The notes: generated by a model not told the origin, from the sequence alone. DNA of 64,000 nt from Sphingosinicellaceae bacterium (GCA_019285715.1 CP079108.1:3735001-3799000); one strand, 5' to 3'. Shown: positions 47,309 to 59,731, counted from the stretch's first letter. Program-made: numbers and translations.

Positions 47309-47324
47309 GGCCCGATTCCGGGCC
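47309..47324. other. Small hairpin in leader of TonB receptor gene
   Basis: GGCCCG (47309-47314) and CGGGCC (47319-47324) pair around the loop ATTC, about 20 bases before the receptor start codon on the minus strand. It lies between the OmpR regulator stop and the ribosome site GGGGGAG, so it could weaken readthrough from the regulator genes or affect translation. Confidence 0.4.
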
Positions 47325-47371
47325 TTGCCCCGTCGTTAGAAGGTGAGCGGCGAAGAATCCTGAAGAGTCGT

Positions 47372-48052
47372 TCAGGTAACGTCGTCCTTTAGGACAAGCT
47401 GGAAGCCCCGGCCGCGCAGCGTGCGGATCGTTGGCGCGTCGGGGTGAGCCGCCAGCGCGCGGCGCAGCGTGCCGACATAGACGTCGACCGCATTGTCGCT
47501 GACATCCGCTTCGCTGCCCCACACCGTCTTGAGCAGCGTCTCGCGCGCGATCGGGGCACCGCCACCGACGACGAGCACGGCGAGCACCTCGAAGGCGCGC
47601 GGGCTGAGGCCGAGGCGGGTGGCGCCGACGGAGGCTTCGCGGGCGAAGCGGTCGAGGCGCAGGCTGCCGAAACCGATGCGCCCGGGCCTCGCCCCGGAGC
47701 GGCGGATCATCGCCGCCAGCCGCGCCACCAGCTCCGCGAACGCGAACGGCTTGGGCAGGTAGTCGTCGGCGCCGCAGTCGAAGCCGTCGAGCCGGTCCTG
47801 CAGCGTCGTCCGCGCCGTCAGCATGATGATCGGCGTGTCGATGCCCGCCGCGCGCATGTCGCGACACAGGTCGAGCCCGTCGCCGTCGGGGAGGCCGAGG
47901 TCGAGCACCGCCGCGCAATAGTCGCCGCTGGCGAGGCTGGCGGCGGTGTTGCGGCCATCGCGCTGCCAGTCGACGACATAGCCCTCGGCGGTCAGTCCGC
48001 GAAGCGCGAAACGGGCGATGCCGGGATCGTCCTCGACGAGCAGCAGCCTCAT
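47372..48052 (-). CDS. OmpR-family response regulator
   Basis: A 226-residue response regulator. The receiver shows Asp51 (AAVLDLGLPDGDG) and the acidic VEDD pocket, with Lys in LPKPFAF. The C-terminal winged helix (LGLSPRAFEVLAVLV and VDVYVGTLRRAL, IRTLRGRGFQL) is of the OmpR/PhoB type. Its ATG overlaps the stop of the histidine kinase gene. The TonB receptor follows after 83 bases in the same direction. Regulators of this type bind direct repeats, such as the GGTGCGAA set upstream of xoxF; this link is a hypothesis. Confidence 0.93.
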   Translation of the reverse strand: MRLLLVEDDPGIARFALRGLTAEGYVVDWQRDGRNTAASLASGDYCAAVLDLGLPDGDGLDLCRDMRAAGIDTPIIMLTARTTLQDRLDGFDCGADDYLPKPFAFAELVARLAAMIRRSGARPGRIGFGSLRLDRFAREASVGATRLGLSPRAFEVLAVLVVGGGAPIARETLLKTVWGSEADVSDNAVDVYVGTLRRALAAHPDAPTIRTLRGRGFQLVLKDDVT

Positions 48053-49368
48053 GCCGGGACCGCGAGCGGAAGTTCGATGGTCACCACGCAGCCACCCGCC
48101 GCGGCGTTCCCGGCACGGATCGTGCCGCCGTGCTGCTCGACGACCCAGCGTGCGAGCGCGAGACCGAGCCCGACACCGCTGCGCGAGCGTGGCGTCGCCG
48201 ACTGGTAATAGGGATCGAAGACATGCGGCAGGTCGGCCTCGGCGATCCCCGGGCCCTGGTCGGCGATGACCAGCGCGGCCCCGGCGGCGCTGGCGGACAG
48301 TTCGACCCGCAGCGTGCCGGCACCCGAGAACTTGATGCCGTTGTCGATGATCGTCAGCGCCGCCTGCTGCAGCCAGCGCGCATCGCCGTCGACGACCAGC
48401 GGACCGGACGGGGTGCGAACGTCGAGCACCACATCATTCGACCCGGCGTATCCGGCGACCGTCGCCGCACTTGCCTTGACCAGCGCCGCCAGGTCGACGG
48501 GGGCGCGCTCGAGGACGAGCCGGCCGTCGTCGGCGCGGGCGATGCCGAGCAATTCCTCGAGCCGGCGGTCGAGCACGTCGGCCTGCACGACGATCTCGCC
48601 AAGCACGCCGCGCATCGCCGCCGCATCGTCGCCAACCCGCAGCGCGACCTCCGCCTCGCCACGCACCACCGTGATCGGCGTCCGTAGCTCGTGGCTCAGC
48701 TTGGCGAAGAACAGCCGCCGGCTGCGGTCGACCTCGGCCAACCGCTCGCTCTTGGTCTCGAGTTCGGCGGTGCGCTCGCGCACGAGTTGCGCCAGCTGGC
48801 GGTTGCCGTAGCGAAAGGCCAGTCCGGCAACCACTGCGAGCGCCACTGCCGCGCCGGCCAATGCCAGCCCGACAAGGTTCATGCGGAGCCGCAGCCGCGC
48901 CATCGACGCTGCGGTGCCGACGGTTTCGGCCTGCTCGCGCGCCGCAATGGCAGCGACAGCGTCGCTCAACTCGCGCAGCGCGGACACGGCAAGTGCCGGA
49001 TCACTCGCCGACGCCGCCTGCAGCGCCAGCGCCTCGAAATGCCTGGCCGTGTTGCGCTCGGCGACCAGCGCAGCGCCGATCCGGCCGCGCTGGCGCTCGA
49101 CCACCGCGGCTTCGTGTTCGACCGAGGCCCGGTACGCCTTGAGCTGCGCGGCCAGCAGCGCCCGATCGGCGCCCCCCCGGCTGCCGTCACGGACCGCTCC
49201 GGCCACCGTCGCGGCGATTGCCGACACCGCGGTCGACTGCTCCTGCGAGGCCAGCGAGCGCTCGAGATAGCGGTCGGCAGCGGCGAGGCTCAGGAACTGC
49301 ACCACGGCCAGGGCTGCGACACAGAGTATCAACAGGGTCCCGCAGATCGCGGCGGCTGCGGGTTTCAT
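48049..49368 (-). CDS. Sensor histidine kinase, transmembrane
   Basis: A 439-residue kinase. One membrane segment at about residues 8-30 and a second at about 163-185 enclose a 130-residue, alanine-rich helical periplasmic domain without a recognisable family. The cytoplasmic part has a coiled coil, HisKA with His226 (AKLSHELRTPI), and HATPase motifs NGIKFSGAG-type N box, DQGPGIAE and GVGLGLALAR. It is the first gene of an operon with the OmpR regulator and probably the TonB receptor. Its periplasmic domain may sense a metal or substrate of the xox system, which the sequence cannot prove. Confidence 0.92.
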   Translation of the reverse strand: MKPAAAAICGTLLILCVAALAVVQFLSLAAADRYLERSLASQEQSTAVSAIAATVAGAVRDGSRGGADRALLAAQLKAYRASVEHEAAVVERQRGRIGAALVAERNTARHFEALALQAASASDPALAVSALRELSDAVAAIAAREQAETVGTAASMARLRLRMNLVGLALAGAAVALAVVAGLAFRYGNRQLAQLVRERTAELETKSERLAEVDRSRRLFFAKLSHELRTPITVVRGEAEVALRVGDDAAAMRGVLGEIVVQADVLDRRLEELLGIARADDGRLVLERAPVDLAALVKASAATVAGYAGSNDVVLDVRTPSGPLVVDGDARWLQQAALTIIDNGIKFSGAGTLRVELSASAAGAALVIADQGPGIAEADLPHVFDPYYQSATPRSRSGVGLGLALARWVVEQHGGTIRAGNAAAGGCVVTIELPLAVPA

Positions 49369-49478
49369 CACCGGGAGCCTAGGTGATGGACCTGCCCGGC
49401 GCAAAGCGCGCCGCCGTCGCCAGGACCGGCGAAGTCGATCCCGGTCGACAATACCGGGAGCTATCGTCAATACGGGGG

Positions 49479-50606
49479 ATGCCCCGAGCCTCTGGCCAGA
49501 TTGCAGCGCTGCCCTACCGGATCGAAGCCGATGGCCGCGCGTCGGTGCTGTTGATCACATCGCGGGGAACGCGGCGCTGGGTGATCCCAAAGGGCAACCA
49601 CATGGCCGGCATCGACCCGCACCAGGCGGCGGCAGTCGAGGCCTTCGAGGAGGCCGGCATCAGCGGCCTGCTGTGCCCGACCCCGCTCGGCAGCTTCATC
49701 TATGACAAGCGCCGCGACAACGGCAGCGTCCGCGAAGTCGAGGTCGTGGTGTTCCCGCTTGCGGTGACCGAAGAACTGGAGAGCTGGCCCGAGGACCAGC
49801 AGCGCCTGCGCCAGTGGTTCTCGCTCGACGAGGCCGTCGCGGCGGTCGACGAGCCCGAACTCAAGGCGATCATCCGGGCGTTCCGCAATCCGCCGCGCTT
49901 TCCCGGTATCACCGATCGTGCCGTGTCGTGGGCGCGCGAGGCAGGAGGAAAAAGGTATCCGATGCTGGGATGGTTCCAGGCGCTCATGCCGAAACAGGGC
50001 CGGTTCTTCGAGCTGTTCGACGAACACGCAGCGACCCTGGTTGCGGGTGCCGACGCGCTGGCGCGGCTGCTCCAGGGCGGCAGCGGCATCGCCGAGCACA
50101 GCAAGACCATCTACGACCGTGAGAACGAGGCCGACAACATCACCCGGCAGGTCCTCCAGGACGTCCGCCGGACCTTCGTGACGCCGTTCGACCGCAGCGC
50201 GATCACCAGCCTGATCAGCTCCATGGACGACGCCATCGACCAGATGAACAAGACCGCCAAGGCGATCTCGATCTTCGAGGTCACCGAGTTCGAGCCCCAG
50301 ATGGGCGACATCAGCGGCATCATCGTCGAGGCGGCGCGGGTGACCGCGGAGGCGATCCCGCTGCTGCGCTCGGTCGGCGGCAATGCCAGCCGGCTGCACG
50401 TCCTGACGGCGCGCATCATCCGGCTCGAGGGCGAGGCCGACGATATCCACGACGCCGGCCTGAAGGGACTCTTCAAGCGCTACGGCGAGACCCGCCCGAT
50501 GGGGTTCATCGTCGGACGGGAGCTGTACGGCCACCTCGAGCGCGTCGTCGACTGCTTCGAGGAGGTCGCCAACGAGATCCAGGGTCTCGTGATCGACCAC
50601 GCCTGA
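49479..50606 (+). CDS. Nudix hydrolase domain fused in frame to DUF47/PhoU-like protein
   Basis: A 375-residue open frame. Residues 1-161 are a Nudix domain (box from Gly44 with Glu54, Glu57, Glu58 in VEAFEEAGI; the usual Arg before the first Glu is Val). From residue 162 (MLGWFQALMPKQGRFFELFDEH) a complete DUF47 protein follows, which in this family regulates the neighbouring Pit transporter. An AGGAGG (49943-49948) and an AAAGG lie before the ATG at 49962, so the second part may also be made alone as a 214-residue protein. Usually these are two genes; a lost stop codon, a real fusion or an assembly error can explain this. The start at 49479 is uncertain. Confidence 0.82.
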   Translation: MPRASGQIAALPYRIEADGRASVLLITSRGTRRWVIPKGNHMAGIDPHQAAAVEAFEEAGISGLLCPTPLGSFIYDKRRDNGSVREVEVVVFPLAVTEELESWPEDQQRLRQWFSLDEAVAAVDEPELKAIIRAFRNPPRFPGITDRAVSWAREAGGKRYPMLGWFQALMPKQGRFFELFDEHAATLVAGADALARLLQGGSGIAEHSKTIYDRENEADNITRQVLQDVRRTFVTPFDRSAITSLISSMDDAIDQMNKTAKAISIFEVTEFEPQMGDISGIIVEAARVTAEAIPLLRSVGGNASRLHVLTARIIRLEGEADDIHDAGLKGLFKRYGETRPMGFIVGRELYGHLERVVDCFEEVANEIQGLVIDHA

Positions 50607-51604
50607 TGGTCCTGTCCTTCGGCATGCTGTGCGCGCTGATCGGCGTGGCGCTGGTCTTCGACTTTCTCAACGGCCTCCACGACGCCGCCAACTCGATCGC
50701 GACGATCGTCTCGACGCGGGTGCTGCGCCCGCAATACGCCGTCGTTTGGGCGGCGTTCTTCAACTTCATCGCGTTTCTGTTCTTCGGGCTGCACGTCGCC
50801 CAGACCGTCGGCACCGGCATCGTCGACGCGGCGATCATCGACCCGCAAGTCATCTTCGGGGCGCTGATGGGCGCGATCGTGTGGAACGTCGCGACCTGGA
50901 TCCTCGGCATTCCGTCGAGCAGCAGCCACGCCTTGATCGGCGGCCTGCTCGGGGCCGGCACCGCCAAGGCCGGGACCAGCGCCATCGTCTGGGCCGGCGT
51001 GCTCAAGACCTCGGCGGCGATCGTGCTGTCCCCGGCAGTCGGACTGCTGCTGGCGCTGCTGATCGTGCTGATCGTCGCGTGGCTGTTCGTGCGCGCGACG
51101 CCCTCGGCCGCGGACGGCATCTTCCGCAAGCTCCAGCTGGTCTCGGCGTCGCTCTACTCGCTCGGCCACGGCGGCAACGACGCGCAGAAGACGATGGGGA
51201 TCATCGCGGTGCTACTGTATTCGCAAGGGCGGCTTGGCGGTGCGTTTCACGTACCGTTGTGGGTCGTGCTCTCGTGCCAGGCCGCGATGGCGCTCGGTAC
51301 GCTGCTCGGCGGCTGGCGGATCGTCCACACCATGGGCTCCAAGATCACGCGACTGACCCCGATGCAGGGTTTCTGCGCCGAGACCGGGGGTGCGATCACC
51401 TTGTTCGCGGCGACCTGGCTCGGCGTGCCGGTGTCGACCACCCACACGATTACCGGCGCGATCGTCGGGGTCGGGGCGTCGCGGCGCCTGTCGGCGGTGC
51501 GCTGGTCGATTGCCGGGCGGATCGTCATCGCGTGGTTCGTGACTTTGCCGGTGGCGGCGCTGGCGGGCGCGCTGTTCTACTGGGCGGTCAGGCTGGTCGC
51601 GTAA
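50606..51604 (+). CDS. pitA: Low-affinity inorganic phosphate transporter PitA
   Basis: A 332-residue membrane protein of the Pit family. The duplicated signature is visible twice: GLHDAANSIATIVSTR near residue 20 and GHGGNDAQKTMGIIA near residue 190. About ten hydrophobic segments span the length, which is short for Pit and typical for DUF47-linked members. Its ATG overlaps the DUF47 stop by one base (TGATG), so the two are coupled. The 3' end overlaps the convergent cbbY gene by 28 bases. It exchanges metal-phosphate and protons across the inner membrane. Confidence 0.95.
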   Translation: MVLSFGMLCALIGVALVFDFLNGLHDAANSIATIVSTRVLRPQYAVVWAAFFNFIAFLFFGLHVAQTVGTGIVDAAIIDPQVIFGALMGAIVWNVATWILGIPSSSSHALIGGLLGAGTAKAGTSAIVWAGVLKTSAAIVLSPAVGLLLALLIVLIVAWLFVRATPSAADGIFRKLQLVSASLYSLGHGGNDAQKTMGIIAVLLYSQGRLGGAFHVPLWVVLSCQAAMALGTLLGGWRIVHTMGSKITRLTPMQGFCAETGGAITLFAATWLGVPVSTTHTITGAIVGVGASRRLSAVRWSIAGRIVIAWFVTLPVAALAGALFYWAVRLVA

Positions 51605-52296
51605 GCTGGCGAGGTTCCGGCGAGCGTGGCCATGGTGACCGGCAAGGCATCGAGATCGCCGCAGACCAGCCACGCGCCGGAAAAGTCCTCGCCGCGACTG
51701 TAGAGCGACGGCGTCACGATCGTCCTGATCCCGCACGCCGCCGCCGCAACCAGCCCATTGCGCGAATCCTCGATCGCGACGGCTTCGTCCGCGGCGACCC
51801 CGAGCGCCGCCAGTGTCAGCGCATAGACCTCCGGGTCGGGCTTCTTGATCCTGACGTCCTCGCCGGCGACGATCGCGTCGAACCACGTCGCGGCGTCGGG
51901 GGCGAGCAGCTGCACGAGCAACGCGTCGAGGTTCGACCGGCTGGTGGTGGTCGCAATGCCCAGCTTGACCCCCGCCGCGCGCGCCTCGCCGATTAGTCGC
52001 GCCACGCCCGGACGTAGCGCCACCTCACCGCTCGCGACGAGGTCCGCGTAGAGCGCGTTCTTGCGGGCATGGAGGGTGGCGATCTCGGCAGGTGTCGCGG
52101 TTTCGCCGATGGTCGTCAGGAAGTGCGCGATACGCTGCTGGCCGCCGGTAACGCGGAGCAGGTCGCGGTAGGCATCGACGCTCCAGTACCAGTCACGACC
52201 GGCCTCGGCGAACGTCTGGTTGAAGGCGGCGCGGTGGGCTTCCTCGGTTTCCGCCAGCGTGCCGTCGACGTCGAAGATCAGCGCGCGCAGCCCCAC
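51577..52296 (-). CDS. cbbY: HAD hydrolase CbbY, likely xylulose-1,5-bisphosphate phosphatase
   Basis: A 239-residue HAD-superfamily phosphatase. Motif I is FDVDGTLAE with two aspartates, motif II IATTTSRSN, and the motif III/IV region reads KKPDPEVY and AIEDSRNG. CbbY proteins remove xylulose-1,5-bisphosphate, a misfire product that inhibits RuBisCO. It starts at GTG directly after the rpe stop codon (no gap) and is the last gene of the cbb operon. Its 3' end overlaps pitA on the other strand. Confidence 0.93.
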   Translation of the reverse strand: MGLRALIFDVDGTLAETEEAHRAAFNQTFAEAGRDWYWSVDAYRDLLRVTGGQQRIAHFLTTIGETATPAEIATLHARKNALYADLVASGEVALRPGVARLIGEARAAGVKLGIATTTSRSNLDALLVQLLAPDAATWFDAIVAGEDVRIKKPDPEVYALTLAALGVAADEAVAIEDSRNGLVAAAACGIRTIVTPSLYSRGEDFSGAWLVCGDLDALPVTMATLAGTSPAYATSLTAQ

Positions 52297-52971
52297 CTAG
52301 GCCGCCCGGCGCATCGCACCCGACGCGGCGTTGCGGATCGCGTCGATGTTGGCGCGGTAGTCGACGACGCCCTTGCCCTTGAACACGGCCGACCCGGCGA
52401 CGACCACGGTGGCTCCAGCGGCCGCGACCGCCGGCACCGTTTCCGGTGTGATGCCGCCGTCGACCTCGATCTCGATCGGGCGGTTACCAACCAGATCGCG
52501 GACAGTGGCGATCTTCTCGAGCACCGACGGGATGAAAGCCTGGCCGCCGAAGCCGGGATTGACCGACATCAGCAGGATCAGGTCGAGCCGATCCAGGACA
52601 TGGCGCAGGAAATCGACCGGCGTCGCGGGGTTGATCGAGACGCCCGCTTTCTTGCCGAGCGAGCGGATGAGCTGGAGCGTCCGGTCGAGGTGCGGTCCAG
52701 CCTCGGCATGGACGGTGATGATGTCGGAGCCCGCGTCCGCGATCGCCTGCACGTAGGCGTCGACTGGGGCGATCATCAGGTGGGTGTCGAAGATGCGGTC
52801 GGTGTGCGGGCGCAGTGCCTTGATGACCGCGGGTCCGTAGCTGATATTCGGTACGAAATGGCCGTCCATGATGTCCATGTGGATCCAGTCGGCACCCGCG
52901 GTGGTGACGTCGGTGACCTCCTGGCCCAGCCTGGCGAAGTCGGCGGCGAGGATCGAGGGGGCGATGATCAT
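52297..52971 (-). CDS. cbbE: Ribulose-phosphate 3-epimerase
   Basis: A 224-residue TIM-barrel epimerase (Rpe) that interconverts ribulose-5-phosphate and xylulose-5-phosphate. Metal and catalytic residues appear in [23 protein letters not shown] and the strand [14 protein letters not shown]. The ATG overlaps the cbbX stop (ATGA). The operon-borne copy serves regeneration of the CO2 acceptor. Confidence 0.95.
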   Translation of the reverse strand: MIIAPSILAADFARLGQEVTDVTTAGADWIHMDIMDGHFVPNISYGPAVIKALRPHTDRIFDTHLMIAPVDAYVQAIADAGSDIITVHAEAGPHLDRTLQLIRSLGKKAGVSINPATPVDFLRHVLDRLDLILLMSVNPGFGGQAFIPSVLEKIATVRDLVGNRPIEIEVDGGITPETVPAVAAAGATVVVAGSAVFKGKGVVDYRANIDAIRNAASGAMRRAA

Positions 52972-53852
52972 GCGACGTGCTCCGCGGCGATGAAGACCCG
53001 GCTGGAACGGATGTCCTCGGGTTCGAGCGTCGACAACTGGTCGGCGGTGACCGGTCCGCTGGATTGTTCGAACAAGCGGATCGCCTGCCGCAGCCGGGCG
53101 CGGTCGAGGGCATTGCGGATCGAGCGGGCATTGGCGAACAGCGGCTGGCTCTTGCGCGCCGGGACATAGTCGATCAGCGCGGCGCGGGCCGGGTCACTGA
53201 GGCGGTAGTTGAGTCGCGACAGCATGATCTCGCCGATCTCGACGAGTTCGGTGTCGCTGTAATCCGGAAAGTCGATGTGGTGCGCGACGCGCGAGCGAAA
53301 GCCGGGGTTGGAGGCGAAGAACGTCTCCATCCGGTCACCGTAGCCCGCGAGGATGACGACCAGGTCGTCGCGCTGGTTCTCCATGACCTGAAGCAGGATC
53401 TCGATCGCCTCCTGCCCATAGTCGCGCTCGTTCTCGGGCCGGTACAGGTAGTAGGCCTCGTCAATGAAGAGCACGCCGCCCATCGCCTTTTTCAGGACGT
53501 CCTTGGTCTTGGGCGCGGTGTGGCCGATGTATTGGCCGACGAGATCGTCGCGAGTCACCGACACCAGTTGCGGCCGCCGGACATAGCTCAGCTTGTGCAG
53601 GATGCCCGCCATCCGCATCGCCACCGTCGTCTTGCCGGTGCCCGGGTTGCCGGTGAAGCTCATGTGAAGCGTCGGCGGCTCGGTCACCAGCCCGAGCCGC
53701 GCCCGCACCCGGTCGACCAGCAGCAGCGCTGCGATCTCCCGGATGCGACGCTTGACCGGGGCAAGCCCGATCAGTTCGGCGTCGAGTTGCGCGAGTTCGT
53801 CGGCAATGCCGCTTTCGGCGAACTCGCGCTGGAGGTCGACGGTATCAGGCAC
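52968..53852 (-). CDS. cbbX: CbbX, red-type RuBisCO activase
   Basis: A 294-residue AAA+ ATPase that removes inhibitory sugar phosphates from red-type form I RuBisCO by pulling on the C-terminal tail of CbbL. Walker A is GNPGTGKTT (residues 68-76), Walker [11 protein letters not shown], and the pore loop YIGHTAPKT is characteristic. It begins at GTG 53852, eight bases inside the end of cbbS; no other start in the frame gives a sensible N-terminus. Its presence confirms that the RuBisCO is of form IC. Confidence 0.95.
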   Translation of the reverse strand: MPDTVDLQREFAESGIADELAQLDAELIGLAPVKRRIREIAALLLVDRVRARLGLVTEPPTLHMSFTGNPGTGKTTVAMRMAGILHKLSYVRRPQLVSVTRDDLVGQYIGHTAPKTKDVLKKAMGGVLFIDEAYYLYRPENERDYGQEAIEILLQVMENQRDDLVVILAGYGDRMETFFASNPGFRSRVAHHIDFPDYSDTELVEIGEIMLSRLNYRLSDPARAALIDYVPARKSQPLFANARSIRNALDRARLRQAIRLFEQSSGPVTADQLSTLEPEDIRSSRVFIAAEHVA

Positions 53853-54270
53853 TGTAGCGCTCGCCTTCCGGACGGTCGGCCGAGTAGGCGCGGGTGGTGT
53901 AGCCGATCTGGCGACCGGCGCGCTCCTGCCGCTCGAGCGCGAAGCCGGGTTCGTTCGCCGGGCGGTCGGTGATGAACGACAGCCGCACCGACTCCCAGCC
54001 GTGGCTCGCATCGAACGCCGTCAGCCGGATGTAGTTGCTGCCGGCGTGCGCCTTGCGGCATGCCGCAAGCTCGAACATCACACCTGCCGCGTCAGGAACG
54101 TCGAACATCGGGATGCCCCACATCTCCCAATAGGTGTTCCGCGGGTGAGGATCGTCGGTATATTCGAGGTTCACCGCCCAGCCGTGATCGAGGCAGTATT
54201 GCACCTGCGTCGTGATCTGGTCATCGGTCAGGTCCGGCAGGAACGAGAATGTGCCCTGGGTGATACGCAT
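53845..54270 (-). CDS. cbbS: RuBisCO small subunit, form IC
   Basis: A 141-residue small subunit. It starts [19 protein letters not shown], the normal opening of form IC/ID small subunits, and has the long C-terminal extension (from about [11 protein letters not shown] to the end) that forms beta-hairpins in the central channel and replaces the loop found in green-type subunits. It lies 12 bases after cbbL and overlaps cbbX. Confidence 0.96.
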   Translation of the reverse strand: MRITQGTFSFLPDLTDDQITTQVQYCLDHGWAVNLEYTDDPHPRNTYWEMWGIPMFDVPDAAGVMFELAACRKAHAGSNYIRLTAFDASHGWESVRLSFITDRPANEPGFALERQERAGRQIGYTTRAYSADRPEGERYSA

Positions 54271-54282
54271 GGCTGCTTCTCC

Positions 54283-56822
<2,540 letters not shown>

Positions 56823-56828
56823 GATCGC

Positions 56829-58850
56829 CTACTCCTTGTACTGCACGACGAGGGCGCGCGCAGCCTGCGCGACCGCGTCGGGGGTGATGCCGAAGTGGCG
56901 GTAGAGTTCGGGAGCCGGGGCGCTCGCGCCGAAGCCGGTCATGCCCACAAAAGTCCCGCGCTCGCCGATCCAGCGATCCCAGCCCAGCCGAGCCGCGGCT
57001 TCGACCGCGACGCGCGGCGCGGTGCCGAGAACGGCGCGCCGGCAGGCATCGGGCCGTTCCTCGAACAATTCCCAGCACGGCATCGAGACGACCGCCGCCC
57101 GGATTCCTTCGGCGGAAAGCGTGTCGGCGGCGGCGAGTGCGATCTCGACCTCTGAGCCAGTCGCCAGCAGGGTCACGTCGCGACCGCCCTCGGGCTCGAT
57201 CAGGACATAGGCCCCGCAGGCGGTGCGGAGCTCGGCACCGTCCTCGTGGCGGACCAAGGGTAGCGCCTGCCGCGACAGGATCAGCGCGGTCGGCCGGCTC
57301 CGCTCGGCGAGCGCGATTGCCCATGCCTCGGAGGTCTCGACGATGTCGGCAGGGCGGATGACCAGCAAGTTCGGGGTTGCCCGCAGCATCGCCAGGTGCT
57401 CGATTGGCTGGTGGGTCGGGCCGTCCTCGCCGAGGCCGATCGAATCGTGGGTGAGCACGTAGATCACCCGCAGGCCCATCAGCGCCGAGAGCCGGATAGC
57501 GCCGCGCGCATAGTCCGCGAACGCCATGAAGGTGCCGCCGTAGGGCACGAGCCCGCCATGCAGCGCAATGCCGTTCATCGCCGCCGCCATGCCGTGCTCG
57601 CGGATGCCGTAGTGGAGGTAGCGGCCACTGAAGTCGCCGACCGTCACCGAGCCCAGCCCTGGTGTCAGCGTCAGGTTCGAGTGGGTCAGGTCGGCCGAGC
57701 CGCCGACCGTCAGCGTCGTCGCGCCGTTGATCGCCACGAGCGCAAGTTCCGACGCCTTGCGGGTCGCGACCTTGGTGGCCTTGGCGATATGGTCGGTGCG
57801 CAGCGCCGCCAGCGCTTCGAACACCGCCGCGGGCATATTGCCTGACATCGCGGCCTGGAACTCGGCCCGGGTCGGCGACGCGGCCAGTCGCTGCTCCCAC
57901 GCCGCGCGACACGAACTGCCGCGAGCGCGCACCGTGCCCCACGCCTCGCCGACCTCGGCCGGGATATGGAACGGCTCGTGCGGCCATTCGAGGCCGAGCC
58001 GTGCCGCGGCGATCTCCTCGACCCCGAGCGGCGCGCCGTGGATGCCTTCGTTGCCCTGCTTGTTCGGTGCGCCCTTGCCGATGATCGTCCGGCAGGCGAT
58101 CAGCGACGGGCGCTCGTCGGCCAGCGCGGCTGCCAGCGCCGCATCGATGGCCACCTCGTCGTGCCCGTCGATCGCCTGGGTGTGCCAGCCCGACGCCGCA
58201 AAGCGCGCGAGCTGGTCGGTCGAGGTCGACAGCGAGGTCGGCCCGTCGATCGAGATTTCGTTGTCGTCCCACAACAGGGTCAGCCGCCCGAGCTTGAGGT
58301 GGCCCGCGAGATCGATTGCTTCCTGGCTGATGCCCTCCTGAAGGCAACCGTCGCCGGCGATCACATAGGTGCGGTGATTGACCAGGGCGGAGTGGAAGCG
58401 CGCCGCCAGCATCCGCTCGGCGATCGCCATCCCGACCGCGTTGGCGAGGCCCTGGCCGAGTGGACCGGTGGTGGTCTCGATGCCGAGTGCGTGCCCGTAT
58501 TCGGGGTGGCCGGCGGTGCGCGCGCCGAGCTGGCGGAACTGCCGCAGGTCGTCGGTTGCCATGTCGGCGTAACCGATCAGGTGGTGCAGGGCATACTGGA
58601 GCATCGAGCCGTGCCCCGCCGACAGGACGAAGCGGTCGCGGTCGGGCCAGTCGGGGCAGGACGGGTCGATGGTCAGGAAGTCGCGGAACAGCACGGTGGC
58701 GACGTCGGCCATGCCCATCGGCATGCCCGGGTGGCCCGAGTTTGCCGCCTGCACCGCGTCCATCGCAAGCATGCGCAGGGCGTTGCCCATGCCCGGCCGC
58801 GGCCGCTCCCGAGTCTCGGGCATCGTGCGAGCCTCTGGCATCGTGCTCAT
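56829..58850 (-). CDS. cbbT: Transketolase
   Basis: A 673-residue thiamine-diphosphate enzyme of the regeneration phase. Motifs: [36 protein letters not shown], cofactor-binding [10 protein letters not shown] with DNEISIDG, the C-terminal [14 protein letters not shown] and [16 protein letters not shown]. The ATG 58850 overlaps the phosphoribulokinase stop. The first 20 residues are a proline/glutamate-rich extension with repeats of the type MPEAR/MPETR, slightly unusual but harmless. Confidence 0.96.
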   Translation of the reverse strand: MSTMPEARTMPETRERPRPGMGNALRMLAMDAVQAANSGHPGMPMGMADVATVLFRDFLTIDPSCPDWPDRDRFVLSAGHGSMLQYALHHLIGYADMATDDLRQFRQLGARTAGHPEYGHALGIETTTGPLGQGLANAVGMAIAERMLAARFHSALVNHRTYVIAGDGCLQEGISQEAIDLAGHLKLGRLTLLWDDNEISIDGPTSLSTSTDQLARFAASGWHTQAIDGHDEVAIDAALAAALADERPSLIACRTIIGKGAPNKQGNEGIHGAPLGVEEIAAARLGLEWPHEPFHIPAEVGEAWGTVRARGSSCRAAWEQRLAASPTRAEFQAAMSGNMPAAVFEALAALRTDHIAKATKVATRKASELALVAINGATTLTVGGSADLTHSNLTLTPGLGSVTVGDFSGRYLHYGIREHGMAAAMNGIALHGGLVPYGGTFMAFADYARGAIRLSALMGLRVIYVLTHDSIGLGEDGPTHQPIEHLAMLRATPNLLVIRPADIVETSEAWAIALAERSRPTALILSRQALPLVRHEDGAELRTACGAYVLIEPEGGRDVTLLATGSEVEIALAAADTLSAEGIRAAVVSMPCWELFEERPDACRRAVLGTAPRVAVEAAARLGWDRWIGERGTFVGMTGFGASAPAPELYRHFGITPDAVAQAARALVVQYKE

Positions 58851-59719
58851 GCCATCCTCCGCTTGCGCTCGATGAGCTGCATGATCAGTGGGGTGAGGAT
58901 CAACTGCATCGCGATGTCGAGCTTGTTGCCCGGCATGACGATCGAGTTGGGCCGTGACATGAAGGACTGCGGCACCATCGACAGCAGGTACGGAAAGTCG
59001 ATCCCGCGCGGATTGGCGAAGCGGATCACCAGCATCGACTCGTCCGGGGTCGGTATCCACCGCGCGATGAACGGATTCGAGGTGTCGACGATCGGCACGC
59101 GCTGGAAATTGATGTCGGTCAGCGAGAATTGCGGGGTGATGTAGCGGACGTAATCGGGCATCCGGCGCAGGATCACGTCCATCACCGCCTCGGCCGAGTA
59201 GCCCCGCGTCGCCCGGTCGCGGTGAATTTTCTGGATCCACTCGAGGTTGATGACCGGCACCACCCCGACCTTCAAATCCGCATGGCGCGCCAGATTGGCG
59301 GTGTCGGTCTGGGCGCAGCCGTGCAGCCCCTCGTAGAACAGCAGGTCGCTGGGCTCGAAGTCGCGCCACTCGGTGAATTTGCCCGGCGCGACGCCGAACG
59401 CCGCCGCCTCCTGGTCGTCGTGAACGTAGCTGCGGGTCTGGCCGGTGCCGGTTTCGCCGTATTGCGCGAACACCGCGTCGAGCCGGTCGAGTTCGTTGGC
59501 GGCGGCGGCAAAGTGCGTGAAGTTCGGGTTGCCGCGCTGCTGCTCGTCGGCGACCTTGGCGGCCATCTCGGCACGGTCGTAGCGGTGGAAGGCGTCGCCC
59601 TCGATGTACGCGGCGTCGACGTTCTCGCGACGGAAGATCAGCTCGAAGATGCGCTTGACCGAAGTCGTCCCGGCTCCCGACGAGCCTGTCACGGAAATGA
59701 TCGGATGGAGTGCGGACAT
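58847..59719 (-). CDS. cbbP: Phosphoribulokinase
   Basis: A 290-residue bacterial-type phosphoribulokinase that makes ribulose-1,5-bisphosphate, the RuBisCO substrate. The P-loop is GSSGAGTTS (residues 12-20), followed by [13 protein letters not shown] with the catalytic acid, LFYEGLHG and [14 protein letters not shown]. Length matches the octameric, NADH-activated bacterial class. It lies 12 bases after cbbF and overlaps cbbT. Confidence 0.97.
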   Translation of the reverse strand: MSALHPIISVTGSSGAGTTSVKRIFELIFRRENVDAAYIEGDAFHRYDRAEMAAKVADEQQRGNPNFTHFAAAANELDRLDAVFAQYGETGTGQTRSYVHDDQEAAAFGVAPGKFTEWRDFEPSDLLFYEGLHGCAQTDTANLARHADLKVGVVPVINLEWIQKIHRDRATRGYSAEAVMDVILRRMPDYVRYITPQFSLTDINFQRVPIVDTSNPFIARWIPTPDESMLVIRFANPRGIDFPYLLSMVPQSFMSRPNSIVMPGNKLDIAMQLILTPLIMQLIERKRRMA

Positions 59720-59731
59720 GCTGCTTCCCCT

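Noticed and set aside
45330-47339. 669-codon frame opposite the TonB receptor
   Set aside because: Shadow of the receptor; no signal, motif or ribosome site.
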